A stretch of DNA of 13,675 nucleotides from an uncultured Coriobacteriaceae bacterium. GTDB taxonomy: Bacteria > Actinomycetota > Coriobacteriia > Coriobacteriales > Atopobiaceae. The stretch is from contig URWR01000029.1 in NCBI GenBank assembly GCA_900551595.1, positions 1 to 13,675 of the forward strand, given 5' to 3'. Shown here in pieces: positions 1-6,659 of this stretch (its first letter is position 1; the number at the start of each line of letters is the position of its first letter). The notes under the pieces were generated by a model that saw only the letters and a program-made list of their open reading frames with translations, searched no databases and was not told the origin of the DNA. Both the position numbers and the translations under genes were made by a program.

Positions 1-48
1 CTTTTCCAGTAGCATTGCCAAGGCTTCGTCAATATTAGTTACTGCCAT
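1..48 (-). CDS. N-terminal fragment of an unidentified protein (runs off the left edge)
   Basis: Sixteen codons of a minus-strand gene are visible (MAVTNIDEALAMLLEK). The ATG at 48-46 is preceded by a strong ribosome binding site, CGGAGG, at 60-55 with six bases of spacing, so the start is well supported. Too little is present to assign a family. It lies 127 bp downstream of the aldo/keto reductase on the same strand and may be co-transcribed with it. Confidence 0.6.
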   Translation of the reverse strand, partial: MAVTNIDEALAMLLEK

Positions 49-175
49 TGATTACCTCCGACGGTGCGTCCGGAACAATATGAGTGCTACGTTTTGAGTA
101 GTGGATAGTAAATCGATCTGTTGGAAGCTCTTCTCCAGATTGAATATCTTTCCATATACCAATAATTCCGTCGTC

Positions 176-1183
176 CTACGCTCCAAAATACGAAGCAATC
201 TCGTGCATGCGAGCAACCTGATCCACACCAAAGGGGCACCGAGAATTGCAATGTCCACAACTTACGCAATCTCCGGCTTTGCGCTCCAGCTTTGCATAAT
301 GTTCCTGAGCGAGCACATCACCAGCAAGTGTAAGGTCGTAGTACTTGTTCACCAATCCAATATGTATCCCCTGCGGACAAGGTGCACAATGATTGCAGTA
401 CACGCATCTCCCAGCTGCGTTTTCCGGCGCAAGATCCGACAAGACTGAGTAATCACACTCTTTATCTGAAGCTTCAAAGAATCCGAGCAACTCATGTAAA
501 TCTTTTCGATCGCGCACGCCAGGAACTACGCAAATAACGCCAGGGGTATCAAGCGCGTACTGCAAACACTGGTAGCGTGTAAGCGCTTTGTGGAATGGTG
601 AACGTGTTGCATCAAGCAACTGACCTCCAGCAAAGGCCTTCATAACCGAAATACCCACGCCCTCATCAACACACCGCTGATAAAGCGCTTGTCGCTCAGC
701 AGACGTACCCAGGCCATAGGTGCCTTTGCCATAGTCATACACCGGATTGATACTAAACATCATGAGATCGATTATCCCAAGATCAAGTACACAATTCGCA
801 AGCTCGGGATTGTGGATCGAAAGACCAATATGATGAATAATTCCCTGGTCATGCAGGGTGCGAACATAATCGAGTGCGCCTGAAGCAACGTATTGATTCA
901 AATCTGATGTCTCATCAATGCAGTGAATGAGGCTGAAATCAATATAGACAGTTCCAAGTACCGATAATTCCCAATCTATTGAGCGCTTCATAGCGTCCAA
1001 ATTGGTTGTCCAGCCATATTCAGCCTGAGGCGAAACATAGTTCGCGCCAAAATGCATCTGAAAATACAGCTGCTCACGAGTGGTAGGACCAGCTTCACGC
1101 ATTGCCTCACCAAGCGCCGAAAACAAAGGAGCATGTCCAGCAGCTAAATCAATGAAGTTAATTCCCGATTGAAATGCTTCCAC
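176..1183 (-). CDS. 4Fe-4S aldo/keto reductase family protein, N-terminally truncated
   Basis: A 335-residue aldo/keto reductase (TIM barrel) with a C-terminal ferredoxin-like domain, probably a cytoplasmic oxidoreductase of unknown substrate. The barrel shows the catalytic-type Asp in NFIDLA (D12) and the His in SLIHCID (H87). The usual Tyr after DxA is replaced by His (H17), and the usual strand-3 Lys is replaced within FQMHFG. From memory, relatives with a QMHFGA motif share these changes. Two 4Fe-4S cysteine sets follow: C260/C263/C266/C269 and C306/C309/C312/C316, each ending in CP. The only available start is GTG at 1183, with a poor ribosome binding site. The frame stays open upstream to a TGA at 1240-1238 and reads LGSAQLGA..., which looks like the family's first strand. 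The gene is therefore either 5'-truncated or frameshifted and may be a pseudogene. That it belongs to the family is secure; that it is functional is not. Confidence 0.75.
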   Translation of the reverse strand: MEAFQSGINFIDLAAGHAPLFSALGEAMREAGPTTREQLYFQMHFGANYVSPQAEYGWTTNLDAMKRSIDWELSVLGTVYIDFSLIHCIDETSDLNQYVASGALDYVRTLHDQGIIHHIGLSIHNPELANCVLDLGIIDLMMFSINPVYDYGKGTYGLGTSAERQALYQRCVDEGVGISVMKAFAGGQLLDATRSPFHKALTRYQCLQYALDTPGVICVVPGVRDRKDLHELLGFFEASDKECDYSVLSDLAPENAAGRCVYCNHCAPCPQGIHIGLVNKYYDLTLAGDVLAQEHYAKLERKAGDCVSCGHCNSRCPFGVDQVARMHEIASYFGA

Positions 1184-1368
1184 ATAGGTTGCTACTGCCT
1201 CATGATGCTCGGTTGCTCCCAGCTGAGCGCTACCAAGTCATAGAAGGTGGTCCGGCAAAATCTCTCGAACCACAACACAAAACTGTTCTGCCCAAGAGCG
1301 TTAGACTTACGATGCACTCGTGCCTGTACGTACTATCCGTTTATGCCGGATAAAATCTGGAGCCTCTC

Positions 1369-2610
1369 ATGCGTTTTACCTCATCACAACTGCACGTTAT
1401 TGTCACGCTTGGGTTCTGCGGACTTGTTTCAGCAGCTGACAATTGGTTTGTATCACCAGCACTTCCCGCTATTGCCAGCGGACTGAATGTTGCTGCCTCA
1501 GCTGCCGCCGTTATTCTCAGCGCATATCTTGTGCCATACGGTGTATTGCAGCCCGTATGCGGAACAATTGGAGATAGGCTCGGTCGTCTGAGGGTATTAC
1601 GTGTGATAGTTGCTGGCTTGGCTATTGGTACCTTTCTTTGCGCTCTCTGTCCAACACTCCCCTTTCTTATAGCTGCCAGAATTCTTACCGGCTGTTTTGC
1701 AGCAGGCATTATTTCTGTTGCGCAAGCTTTTGTGGGCGACGTTGTTGGTCATGAGAATCGCGGAGCTGCTGTTGGCTTACTGATGGGCATTACCTTTACG
1801 GGACAAGGACTCTCATCTGGCCTAGGTGGCATCATTACTGATCTTATTAGCTGGCGCGCTGCTTTTTGCTGCTTTGGTGTTCTAGCACTTATTGCCCTCG
1901 CCGGTCTTTTTACGCTGCGCGAACCTGTCCTGACGTTGAAAACTAAATCGCGGGATGCCCTCAACAACCCAACAATGCCCACCAAAAGTAGTTCTCACAT
2001 TTCTGAAGCGCAGAAGCCTTTTCTCACTCGTGCGCTTCGACTCTTTTTTGGTCCCCATCGTGCAGTTTTTCTCACCGCCTGTACGACAGGCATTGCTTTT
2101 CTCGGCATCTACGGCTTTATGGGAACCTTTCTCTCTGAACGCTGCGGCCTCGGCTCCACCGAAGCTGGCCTTATCATGATGCTTTATGGCGTCATGTGCC
2201 TGGTGGGAGGCGCCCTTTCTGGAAAGATTGGAGCTTCTGATGGACCATTGCGCGTTATAGCCGTAGGCGAAACTTCTGGCCTTATTGCTGTAGGAGCACT
2301 CATTGCGGTATCGCTCGTAGGAGCATGGCCCATAGCACTACTCGCCGCCGGAGCACTTGGTATGGGCTATATCCTTGTCCAGCCCACCTTGGTGTCCCTC
2401 TCAATGGATGCTGATCCTACTCAGGCGGGACTCTGCACCGGACTTGTGGGTCTTGGTGTGTTTGCAGGAGGAGGTGTCGGCAGCTCGATTGACAGCATCA
2501 TTGTTGCTGCCTGTGGCTACCTGGGCCTTTGGATCGCCGGTGGCGTGTTAATGATTTTGCAAGTAGTCCTTGGCGGGATTGCACTCCGTCGGCTTATGCG
2601 TAAGAACTAG
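1369..2610 (+). CDS. MFS transporter, DHA1-like drug/metabolite exporter
   Basis: A 413-residue integral membrane protein with about 12 hydrophobic helices, of normal length for the 12-TM drug:H+ antiporter branch of the major facilitator superfamily. The motif-A loop between helices 2 and 3 is clear (GTIGDRLGRLR, residues 65-75). A Gly-rich helix 5, GQGLSSGLGG followed by WRAAF, resembles the antiporter motif C region. A hydrophilic central loop at about residues 190-225 separates the two six-helix halves. ATG 1369 is preceded by TGGAG about six bases upstream. It is transcribed alone, divergent from the aldo/keto reductase, and converges on the carboxypeptidase gene with overlapping stop codons. 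The substrate cannot be told from sequence. Membership is secure; the export direction is inferred from the motif C-like helix. Confidence 0.9.
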   Translation: MRFTSSQLHVIVTLGFCGLVSAADNWFVSPALPAIASGLNVAASAAAVILSAYLVPYGVLQPVCGTIGDRLGRLRVLRVIVAGLAIGTFLCALCPTLPFLIAARILTGCFAAGIISVAQAFVGDVVGHENRGAAVGLLMGITFTGQGLSSGLGGIITDLISWRAAFCCFGVLALIALAGLFTLREPVLTLKTKSRDALNNPTMPTKSSSHISEAQKPFLTRALRLFFGPHRAVFLTACTTGIAFLGIYGFMGTFLSERCGLGSTEAGLIMMLYGVMCLVGGALSGKIGASDGPLRVIAVGETSGLIAVGALIAVSLVGAWPIALLAAGALGMGYILVQPTLVSLSMDADPTQAGLCTGLVGLGVFAGGGVGSSIDSIIVAACGYLGLWIAGGVLMILQVVLGGIALRRLMRKN

Positions 2611-4046
2611 CTGCGCATATGGCTGCCACCACTGCTCGACTTCGTTCCTTTCTTAGGAGAAGAAGCCGCGCTGTGGCTGCCAGCGTTGCGACGACGAATA
2701 TGGCGCCATACGCACAGCGATACCACCAAAACCACGAGCGCCACTACACCGCCTGCCACGCCAATCATCAAATTCCTGTTGGAGAGCACGCCGTGCAGTG
2801 TGTTTCGCACAAGCGCAATGGGAGAAATTTCCACATCGTTGCCAGCAACAAGATCAACTTCACCGAGCACCTCGTCGTTATATGTATAGGTGACTGTTCC
2901 TAAATAGGTGCCCTGCTCGATAGGGGCTACATATTCATCCGGCAGATCATACGTAGCAACAATATCGTCAGTATTGATATCTGACGGCAGAGGTTCTACG
3001 AGAGAATTATTAGCAACAATGCTCAGGGTCTGATTATCTGCAGAGTCAGTAACAAGCTGAACCTTAACCTCTTCGCCTTCCTCTACAACAGTTGTGTTTG
3101 CATAGTTGGCAAAGCCCCACTCCAAAAGGCGCTTAGACTCTGTCATGCTCGGAGGCGTTTCGCCGTAGGGCACATCTGCACAGCCCATAACGACCGAGTA
3201 GAGCTTCATATTGTCTGTTGCTGCTGAAGCAGCTAAGCATCTGCCAGCCTCATACGTGTTGCCACTTTTAATACCATTGGCAGAAGCCAGATACGCCGAA
3301 GATTCCTTGTCGAGAAGCTCGTTGGAGTTTTTAATTTCGCGAGCTTGCTGAAGATTCGTCGCAGGCATGTTGTAAACCGGCGTAGCAACAATCTTTGCAA
3401 ATGTCTCATTTTCCATAGCAGCAGACATGATGCGATAGAGGTCGCGAGCGGTCGTGTAATGATTTGGGTCATGCAAACCACACGGGTTAACAAAGTGCGT
3501 ATGGTCACAGCCAAGCTCTGCTGCTTTGTCATTCATCATCTGGACGAAGGTGTCTACAGAACCACCGCCCACATAGCGCGCAAGCGCATATGATGCTTCA
3601 TTGCCCGACGGCAAGAGCAGGCCATAGAGCAGCTCTTCAACCGTGAGCGTTTCTCCCGGCTCAAAACCTGCCATCGAACTATCCACAGGCAGAGCCTCAA
3701 AATCGGCATCGGTCATAGTAACTTGGTCGGTGAGCTGCGCATTTTCAAGTACCACCAACGCTGTCATGATCTTTGTCATTGACGCGGGATAGCGCTGATC
3801 ATCGGCATTTTTCTCATACAGCACCGTGCCTGTTTCAGGCTCGACTAACAAAGCCGCCGTGCCTTGAATTTGGGGGTCATCGGCTGCAAGTGCCGTAACG
3901 GGTAAGCAGAGGGCACATATCACAATCAGCAGCGAGAAAAGCCACGGCAGAACCCGCGTAACAGCGCTCCGTTCCTTTAAAACAGTCTTGCTTGCGGGCG
4001 TAGAGTCCGAGACATGATGCTTGGCTATAGCCGTACGCCATTCCAT
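2607..4046 (-). CDS. dacA: D-alanyl-D-alanine carboxypeptidase, peptidase S11 (PBP5-type)
   Basis: A 479-residue low-molecular-mass penicillin-binding protein that trims the terminal D-Ala of peptidoglycan stem peptides outside the membrane. All three catalytic boxes are visible: SMTK (nucleophile S89, K92), SGN (147-149) and KSG (260-262). A hydrophobic segment at about 29-52 ending in ALA-A is the signal sequence, with an unusually long (about 28-residue) N-terminal cytoplasmic part. The catalytic domain is followed by a C-terminal beta-rich domain. The protein ends with a true transmembrane helix (about 426-448) and a basic Ser/Lys/Gly tail, rather than the amphipathic anchor of E. coli PBP5. 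I chose ATG 4046 because AGGGAG lies about 8 bases upstream; the in-frame ATG at 4100 has no ribosome binding site. Its stop overlaps that of the convergent MFS gene. Confidence 0.93.
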   Translation of the reverse strand: MEWRTAIAKHHVSDSTPASKTVLKERSAVTRVLPWLFSLLIVICALCLPVTALAADDPQIQGTAALLVEPETGTVLYEKNADDQRYPASMTKIMTALVVLENAQLTDQVTMTDADFEALPVDSSMAGFEPGETLTVEELLYGLLLPSGNEASYALARYVGGGSVDTFVQMMNDKAAELGCDHTHFVNPCGLHDPNHYTTARDLYRIMSAAMENETFAKIVATPVYNMPATNLQQAREIKNSNELLDKESSAYLASANGIKSGNTYEAGRCLAASAATDNMKLYSVVMGCADVPYGETPPSMTESKRLLEWGFANYANTTVVEEGEEVKVQLVTDSADNQTLSIVANNSLVEPLPSDINTDDIVATYDLPDEYVAPIEQGTYLGTVTYTYNDEVLGEVDLVAGNDVEISPIALVRNTLHGVLSNRNLMIGVAGGVVALVVLVVSLCVWRHIRRRNAGSHSAASSPKKGTKSSSGGSHMRS

Positions 4047-4130
4047 AGTGCTCTCCCTGGTAAACCGCCTTGGGTCTAACGAAGTGTGATTAGTGTTCAT
4101 TTATCTACGGCTCAAACCTGTGCGGCCGAC

Positions 4131-4144
4131 CGAAGGTTCCTTCG
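4131..4144. repeat. Short palindrome upstream of dacA
   Basis: CGAAGG-TT-CCTTCG is a perfect inverted repeat about 85 bp upstream of the chosen dacA start, in the 232-bp gap between dacA and the glycosylase gene. It could be a leader hairpin or a small operator. Nothing else distinctive was seen in this gap, and I found no convincing promoter. Confidence 0.35.
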
Positions 4145-4278
4145 AGAGTAACATCTCAGGACTCTTTTGGTAGACGAGATAAACACATCGTTATAAAGAT
4201 GAAGCATGATAAAAGAGTATTTGAGGCATGGTTATACAACACGTAAAGCAATTCATACCATCTGGCATGCCTGCTCTT

Positions 4279-4785
4279 TTAAGTTTGCAATGCATCGACA
4301 ATTGGCCGATACGCTTCCACTAAATCGTCCAGCCGCATCCGCGCGTTTGCAGGGCTTGTAGAAGGAAGTGGCGTGGCGCTCATGCCCACCTGCTGCTCAC
4401 ATAACTTTCGATAGAGATGGTACGCAGTCGTTCCTGTTGTAAAAATGTGTGCAATTGGCGCTTGCGAGACAATGCGCACAAGGTCATTTGGTTGTGGATT
4501 GGCAATACTAGCATCAGAGGCACCAGCAATCTCGCATGCGTGCAATACATCCCAAAGCGCAATGTGATGTGCAAGCAAAAACTCACAACGAACTTTGTTT
4601 TCTGATAATGCCTGATCCTTGAGAGAGAAAAGCTGCTCCATAACACGCCAAAAACGGTTTCGAGGATTGGCATAATAGAAGTGCTGTTCACGGGACTTTG
4701 GAGAGGGCATAGTGCCCAGAACAAGTACCCGTGAGTTGTTATCAAACACGGGATCCAACGTATGAATTACAAGCTCTGATTTCAT
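4279..4785 (-). CDS. DNA-deoxyinosine (hypoxanthine) glycosylase, UDG superfamily
   Basis: A 168-residue cytoplasmic repair enzyme of the uracil-DNA glycosylase superfamily, closest in motif layout to family 6 (hypoxanthine-DNA glycosylases), which remove deaminated adenine. Visible signatures are the first active-site loop LGTMPSPKS (23-31), the YYANPRNRFW motif (37-46) typical of this family, LWDV near residue 77, and the C-terminal PSTSPANAR loop (141-149), which corresponds to the DNA-intercalation motif. Length matches the family. ATG 4785 is preferred because GAGGGGG sits just upstream. An in-frame ATG ten codons earlier (4815) lacks a ribosome binding site and would overlap an inverted repeat in the divergent promoter region. 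Mismatch-specific or plain uracil activity cannot be excluded from sequence. Confidence 0.88.
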   Translation of the reverse strand: MKSELVIHTLDPVFDNNSRVLVLGTMPSPKSREQHFYYANPRNRFWRVMEQLFSLKDQALSENKVRCEFLLAHHIALWDVLHACEIAGASDASIANPQPNDLVRIVSQAPIAHIFTTGTTAYHLYRKLCEQQVGMSATPLPSTSPANARMRLDDLVEAYRPIVDALQT

Positions 4786-4798
4786 AGTCCCCCTCTTG

Positions 4799-4814
4799 TG
4801 AGTTGGACAACTCA
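4799..4814. promoter_or_regulatory. Inverted repeat in a divergent promoter region (candidate operator)
   Basis: TGAGTTG-GA-CAACTCA has perfect 7-bp arms around a 2-bp centre. It lies in the 95-bp gap between the divergent glycosylase (start 4785) and flavodoxin-like (start 4881) genes. The size and symmetry suit a dimeric regulator. No regulator gene is adjacent, so the assignment is tentative. Confidence 0.4.
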
Positions 4815-4880
4815 TATGGGTAAAACATACTGCATTGTGTTAGCCACAGACCAATCTATCTTGTGAAAGGAGTGAAGCTC

Positions 4881-5522
4881 ATGCATGCTACTCAGGTTGC
4901 CCTTACGTGCATCGATGGTAGAGATAGCCATGAGGCACTTCGTTGGCTCCTTTCCGACTTTGTTGAGGCAACGCTTGCCTACTCCCAACTGGCTGCACAA
5001 ACAATTAAGGGTGCTGAAATGCCACCTCCAGAGATACTCACCTTTAACTGGTCTGGCAAAGCCCCTGATAATACTACGAGCACTCAAACACTTCAGACAT
5101 GTGACTGCCTTGTTGTGGGTTGCACAAACCAAGATATGCAAACAGCTTTTGACGCTACAAACAGACAGTTCGCTTCACTTCTCGAACAGCTGCCGCCTCA
5201 TGCTCGCGTCTATACCATTTGCAGCACAGATGGACCAGATCCCACCCTTGCCACGCCTTATCTCGCCTCTTTAGCTCGTATTGCTCAAGAGCGTTGGATG
5301 GGCGGGGTTGCCATAGGCGGAGCAGAATTCACAGCCTATCTCGCACATCAACCCCGCATGGGAATTCTTCGCCGCCCCATATCAGAAACACTCGATACGC
5401 TCATTGCAGCTGTCAGATCTCAAACGACACTCAAAGGACAGGCCGACTCACATCTTCTCTATGCACATCCTGGTATTCCCAAAGTGCTCTGGGGTTTAGC
5501 TTGTAAGTTGCTCTTGTCTTAA
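4881..5522 (+). CDS. Flavodoxin-fold / NAD(P)H-dependent oxidoreductase-like protein (tentative)
   Basis: A 213-residue soluble protein that I cannot name with certainty. Three stretches recall the flavodoxin-like NADPH:FMN oxidoreductase family. The N-terminal VALTCIDGRDSHEALRWLL sits where that family has a strand plus a GSPR-type phosphate loop, but the loop is not conserved here. Next, VYTICSTDG is followed by RWMGGVAIGGAE, like the conserved Cys/Gly-rich core. Finally, a C-terminal HPGIPKVLWGLA resembles the PPxPRFLYxLAGN ending of relatives. With a degenerate FMN loop it may no longer bind flavin. ATG 4881 has AAAGGAG eight bases upstream; the earlier in-frame GTG at 4863 has no such site. 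It is divergent from the glycosylase and followed by the YbaK-like gene on the same strand. Confidence 0.8.
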   Translation: MHATQVALTCIDGRDSHEALRWLLSDFVEATLAYSQLAAQTIKGAEMPPPEILTFNWSGKAPDNTTSTQTLQTCDCLVVGCTNQDMQTAFDATNRQFASLLEQLPPHARVYTICSTDGPDPTLATPYLASLARIAQERWMGGVAIGGAEFTAYLAHQPRMGILRRPISETLDTLIAAVRSQTTLKGQADSHLLYAHPGIPKVLWGLACKLLLS

Positions 5523-5579
5523 GTACTCGGTGAGGTCTGCTTGCTCACAACCTCATCTCGGGCAGGCAACCTCATATTC

Positions 5580-5609
5580 TTTACTGGCACATTCAGCATA
5601 TTTGCTATA
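5580..5609 (+). promoter_or_regulatory. Possible sigma-70-type promoter for the YbaK-like gene
   Basis: TTTACT at 5580-5585 and GCTATA at 5604-5609, separated by 18 bp, lie about 50 bp upstream of the start at 5658. Both boxes are imperfect, so this is a weak prediction. Confidence 0.25.
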
Positions 5610-5657
5610 CCGTACTGCCATTAATCACAATGTTTTATCTCATAAGGGGTCTTTGTT

Positions 5658-6134
5658 ATGGCAATCGAGAAGGTCAGAACATTCATGGCAGAACGCGGTA
5701 TGGCCGATCGTATTATGGAGTTTGAAACCTCAAGCGCAACCGTAGAACTTGCAGCTCAAGCCGTTGGCTGCGAGCCTGCTCGCATTGCAAAGACCCTCTC
5801 GTTTTACGTGGGCGATCGCGTAGCGTTAGTCGTTGCCGCAGGTGATGCACGCATTGATAACCCCAAGTTCAAAGCACAATTTCACACCAAGGCAAAAATG
5901 CTCAAAGCCGAAGATGCGGAGAAGCTCATCGGTCACGCGGTTGGAGGCGTTTGCCCCTTTGCCGTGAATGATGGATGCGATATCTACCTCGATGAATCCC
6001 TCAAACGCTTCCCAACGGTATACCCAGCCTGTGGCAGCTCCAACAGCGCCATCGAACTCAGCTGTTCTGAGCTCGAAGAACTTTGCGCTCCTTGTAGTTG
6101 GATTGATGTATGCAAGCTTCCTCAGGCTGAGTAA
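5658..6134 (+). CDS. YbaK/ProX-type aminoacyl-tRNA deacylase
   Basis: A 158-residue cytoplasmic editing protein of the YbaK/EbsC family. Members hydrolyse mischarged tRNAs, such as Cys- or Ala-tRNA(Pro), as stand-alone proofreaders. Conserved features are visible: the lysine in AKTLSF (K45), the GDARID motif (62-67), GGVCPF (96-101), the YLDESL strand, and the C-terminal GSSNSAIEL motif (126-134). Length matches the family. ATG 5658 has AAGGGG eight bases upstream. The gene follows the flavodoxin-like gene with a 135-bp gap and converges on the ArsC-like gene, with only 20 bp between stop codons. Which tRNA it edits cannot be told from sequence. Confidence 0.9.
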   Translation: MAIEKVRTFMAERGMADRIMEFETSSATVELAAQAVGCEPARIAKTLSFYVGDRVALVVAAGDARIDNPKFKAQFHTKAKMLKAEDAEKLIGHAVGGVCPFAVNDGCDIYLDESLKRFPTVYPACGSSNSAIELSCSELEELCAPCSWIDVCKLPQAE

Positions 6135-6150
6135 TGGCCCTCGCTTGGGT

Positions 6151-6167
6151 GCTTTTACGGTAAAAGC
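6151..6167. repeat. Near-perfect palindrome at a convergent gene junction
   Basis: GCTTTTAC-G-GTAAAAGC overlaps the last codons and stop of the ArsC-like gene, just past the YbaK-like stop. In RNA it could form a 7-bp stem with a 3-nt loop, but it is A+T-rich and lacks a following U tract. I do not call it a terminator. Confidence 0.4.
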
Positions 6168-6517
6168 TGCGCTTCCCATTCTTTCTCACGGAAGCCAACC
6201 AAAACGAAGGTATCGCCTACAACAAGCGGACGCTTTACCAGCATGCCATCACTTGCGAGAAGCTCAAACGCTTCTTCGTCTGACATACCAGCATCCAACA
6301 GTGCCTTAACACCGAGCGCGCGATATTTTTGTCCACTCGTATTGAAGAAGCGGCGAAGAGGCAAACCAGAACGCTTCTGCCAAAGGGCTAGTTCCTCTGC
6401 GGAAGGGTTCTGCTCGACAATATGACGATCTTCATATGCAATGCCATGCTCATCGAGCCATGCTTTTGCTTTTTTGCACGTAGAACACTTGGGGTATTCA
6501 ACAAAAAGCACCGTCAT
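6155..6517 (-). CDS. ArsC/Spx-family thioredoxin-fold protein
   Basis: A 120-residue thioredoxin-fold protein of the ArsC/Spx/YffB group. The N-terminal strand is followed by the redox motif CSTC (C11, C14) in PKCSTCKKA. Then come the helix and the NTSGQKYRALG and LVKRPLVVGD segments that are conserved in the group, the last carrying the cis-Pro loop. Length matches single-domain members. Members range from arsenate reductases to Spx/MgsR-type transcription regulators that bind RNA polymerase, and sequence alone does not separate these. No arsenic genes are nearby, so an arsenate role is not supported. ATG 6517 has GGAAAGG about seven bases upstream. A strong 12-bp-arm inverted repeat lies in its upstream region. 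Confidence 0.88.
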   Translation of the reverse strand: MTVLFVEYPKCSTCKKAKAWLDEHGIAYEDRHIVEQNPSAEELALWQKRSGLPLRRFFNTSGQKYRALGVKALLDAGMSDEEAFELLASDGMLVKRPLVVGDTFVLVGFREKEWEAQLLP

Positions 6518-6561
6518 TGGACTGCCTTTCCGTGAAAAGAGACTCTTATCAGCTCTTGCTC

Positions 6562-6594
6562 TGAGGTGAGAAAAGTCTAAGCTTTCTCACCTCA
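6562..6594. promoter_or_regulatory. Perfect 12-bp-arm inverted repeat upstream of the ArsC-like gene
   Basis: TGAGGTGAGAAA (6562-6573) and TTTCTCACCTCA (6583-6594) are exact reverse complements with a 9-nt loop. The repeat sits 45 bp upstream of the ArsC-like start and beyond the terminator of the isomerase gene. No U tract follows on either strand, so a leader hairpin or an operator is more likely than a simple terminator. Confidence 0.55.
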
Positions 6595-6608
6595 ACAAAG
6601 AAGCGGCT

Positions 6609-6641
6609 AAAAAACGGCGCTCTTCCTTGTGCAAGAGCGCC
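6609..6641 (-). terminator. Rho-independent terminator of the SlyD-like gene
   Basis: On the minus strand, GGCGCTCTT and AAGAGCGCC form a perfect 9-bp, G+C-rich stem with an 8-nt loop. After one base comes a run of six T (A run at 6609-6614). It begins 18 bp past the isomerase stop codon at 6660, as expected for its terminator. Confidence 0.92.
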
Positions 6642-6659
6642 ATAACCTTACTGTGTGTT

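Noticed and set aside
3233..3593. Overlapping open frames inside dacA on both strands
   Set aside because: They are shadows of a well-supported gene, with no ribosome binding sites or recognisable domains.
4228..4323. Small plus-strand open frame of 31 codons
   Set aside because: It overlaps the glycosylase gene on the other strand, has a GAGG too close to the ATG, and shows no protein-like features.
4786..4815. Glycosylase start at ATG 4815
   Set aside because: No ribosome binding site, and the added residues overlap the inverted repeat; ATG 4785 has a purine-rich site upstream.
6151..6167. Bidirectional terminator between the YbaK-like and ArsC-like genes
   Set aside because: The stem is A+T-rich, with a 1-3-nt loop and no U tract after it, and it lies within the ArsC-like coding end.
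6155..6517. Dedicated arsenate reductase of an ars operon
   Set aside because: There is no ArsR, ArsB/Acr3 or other arsenic gene nearby, and the CSTC motif and length fit the wider ArsC/Spx group.
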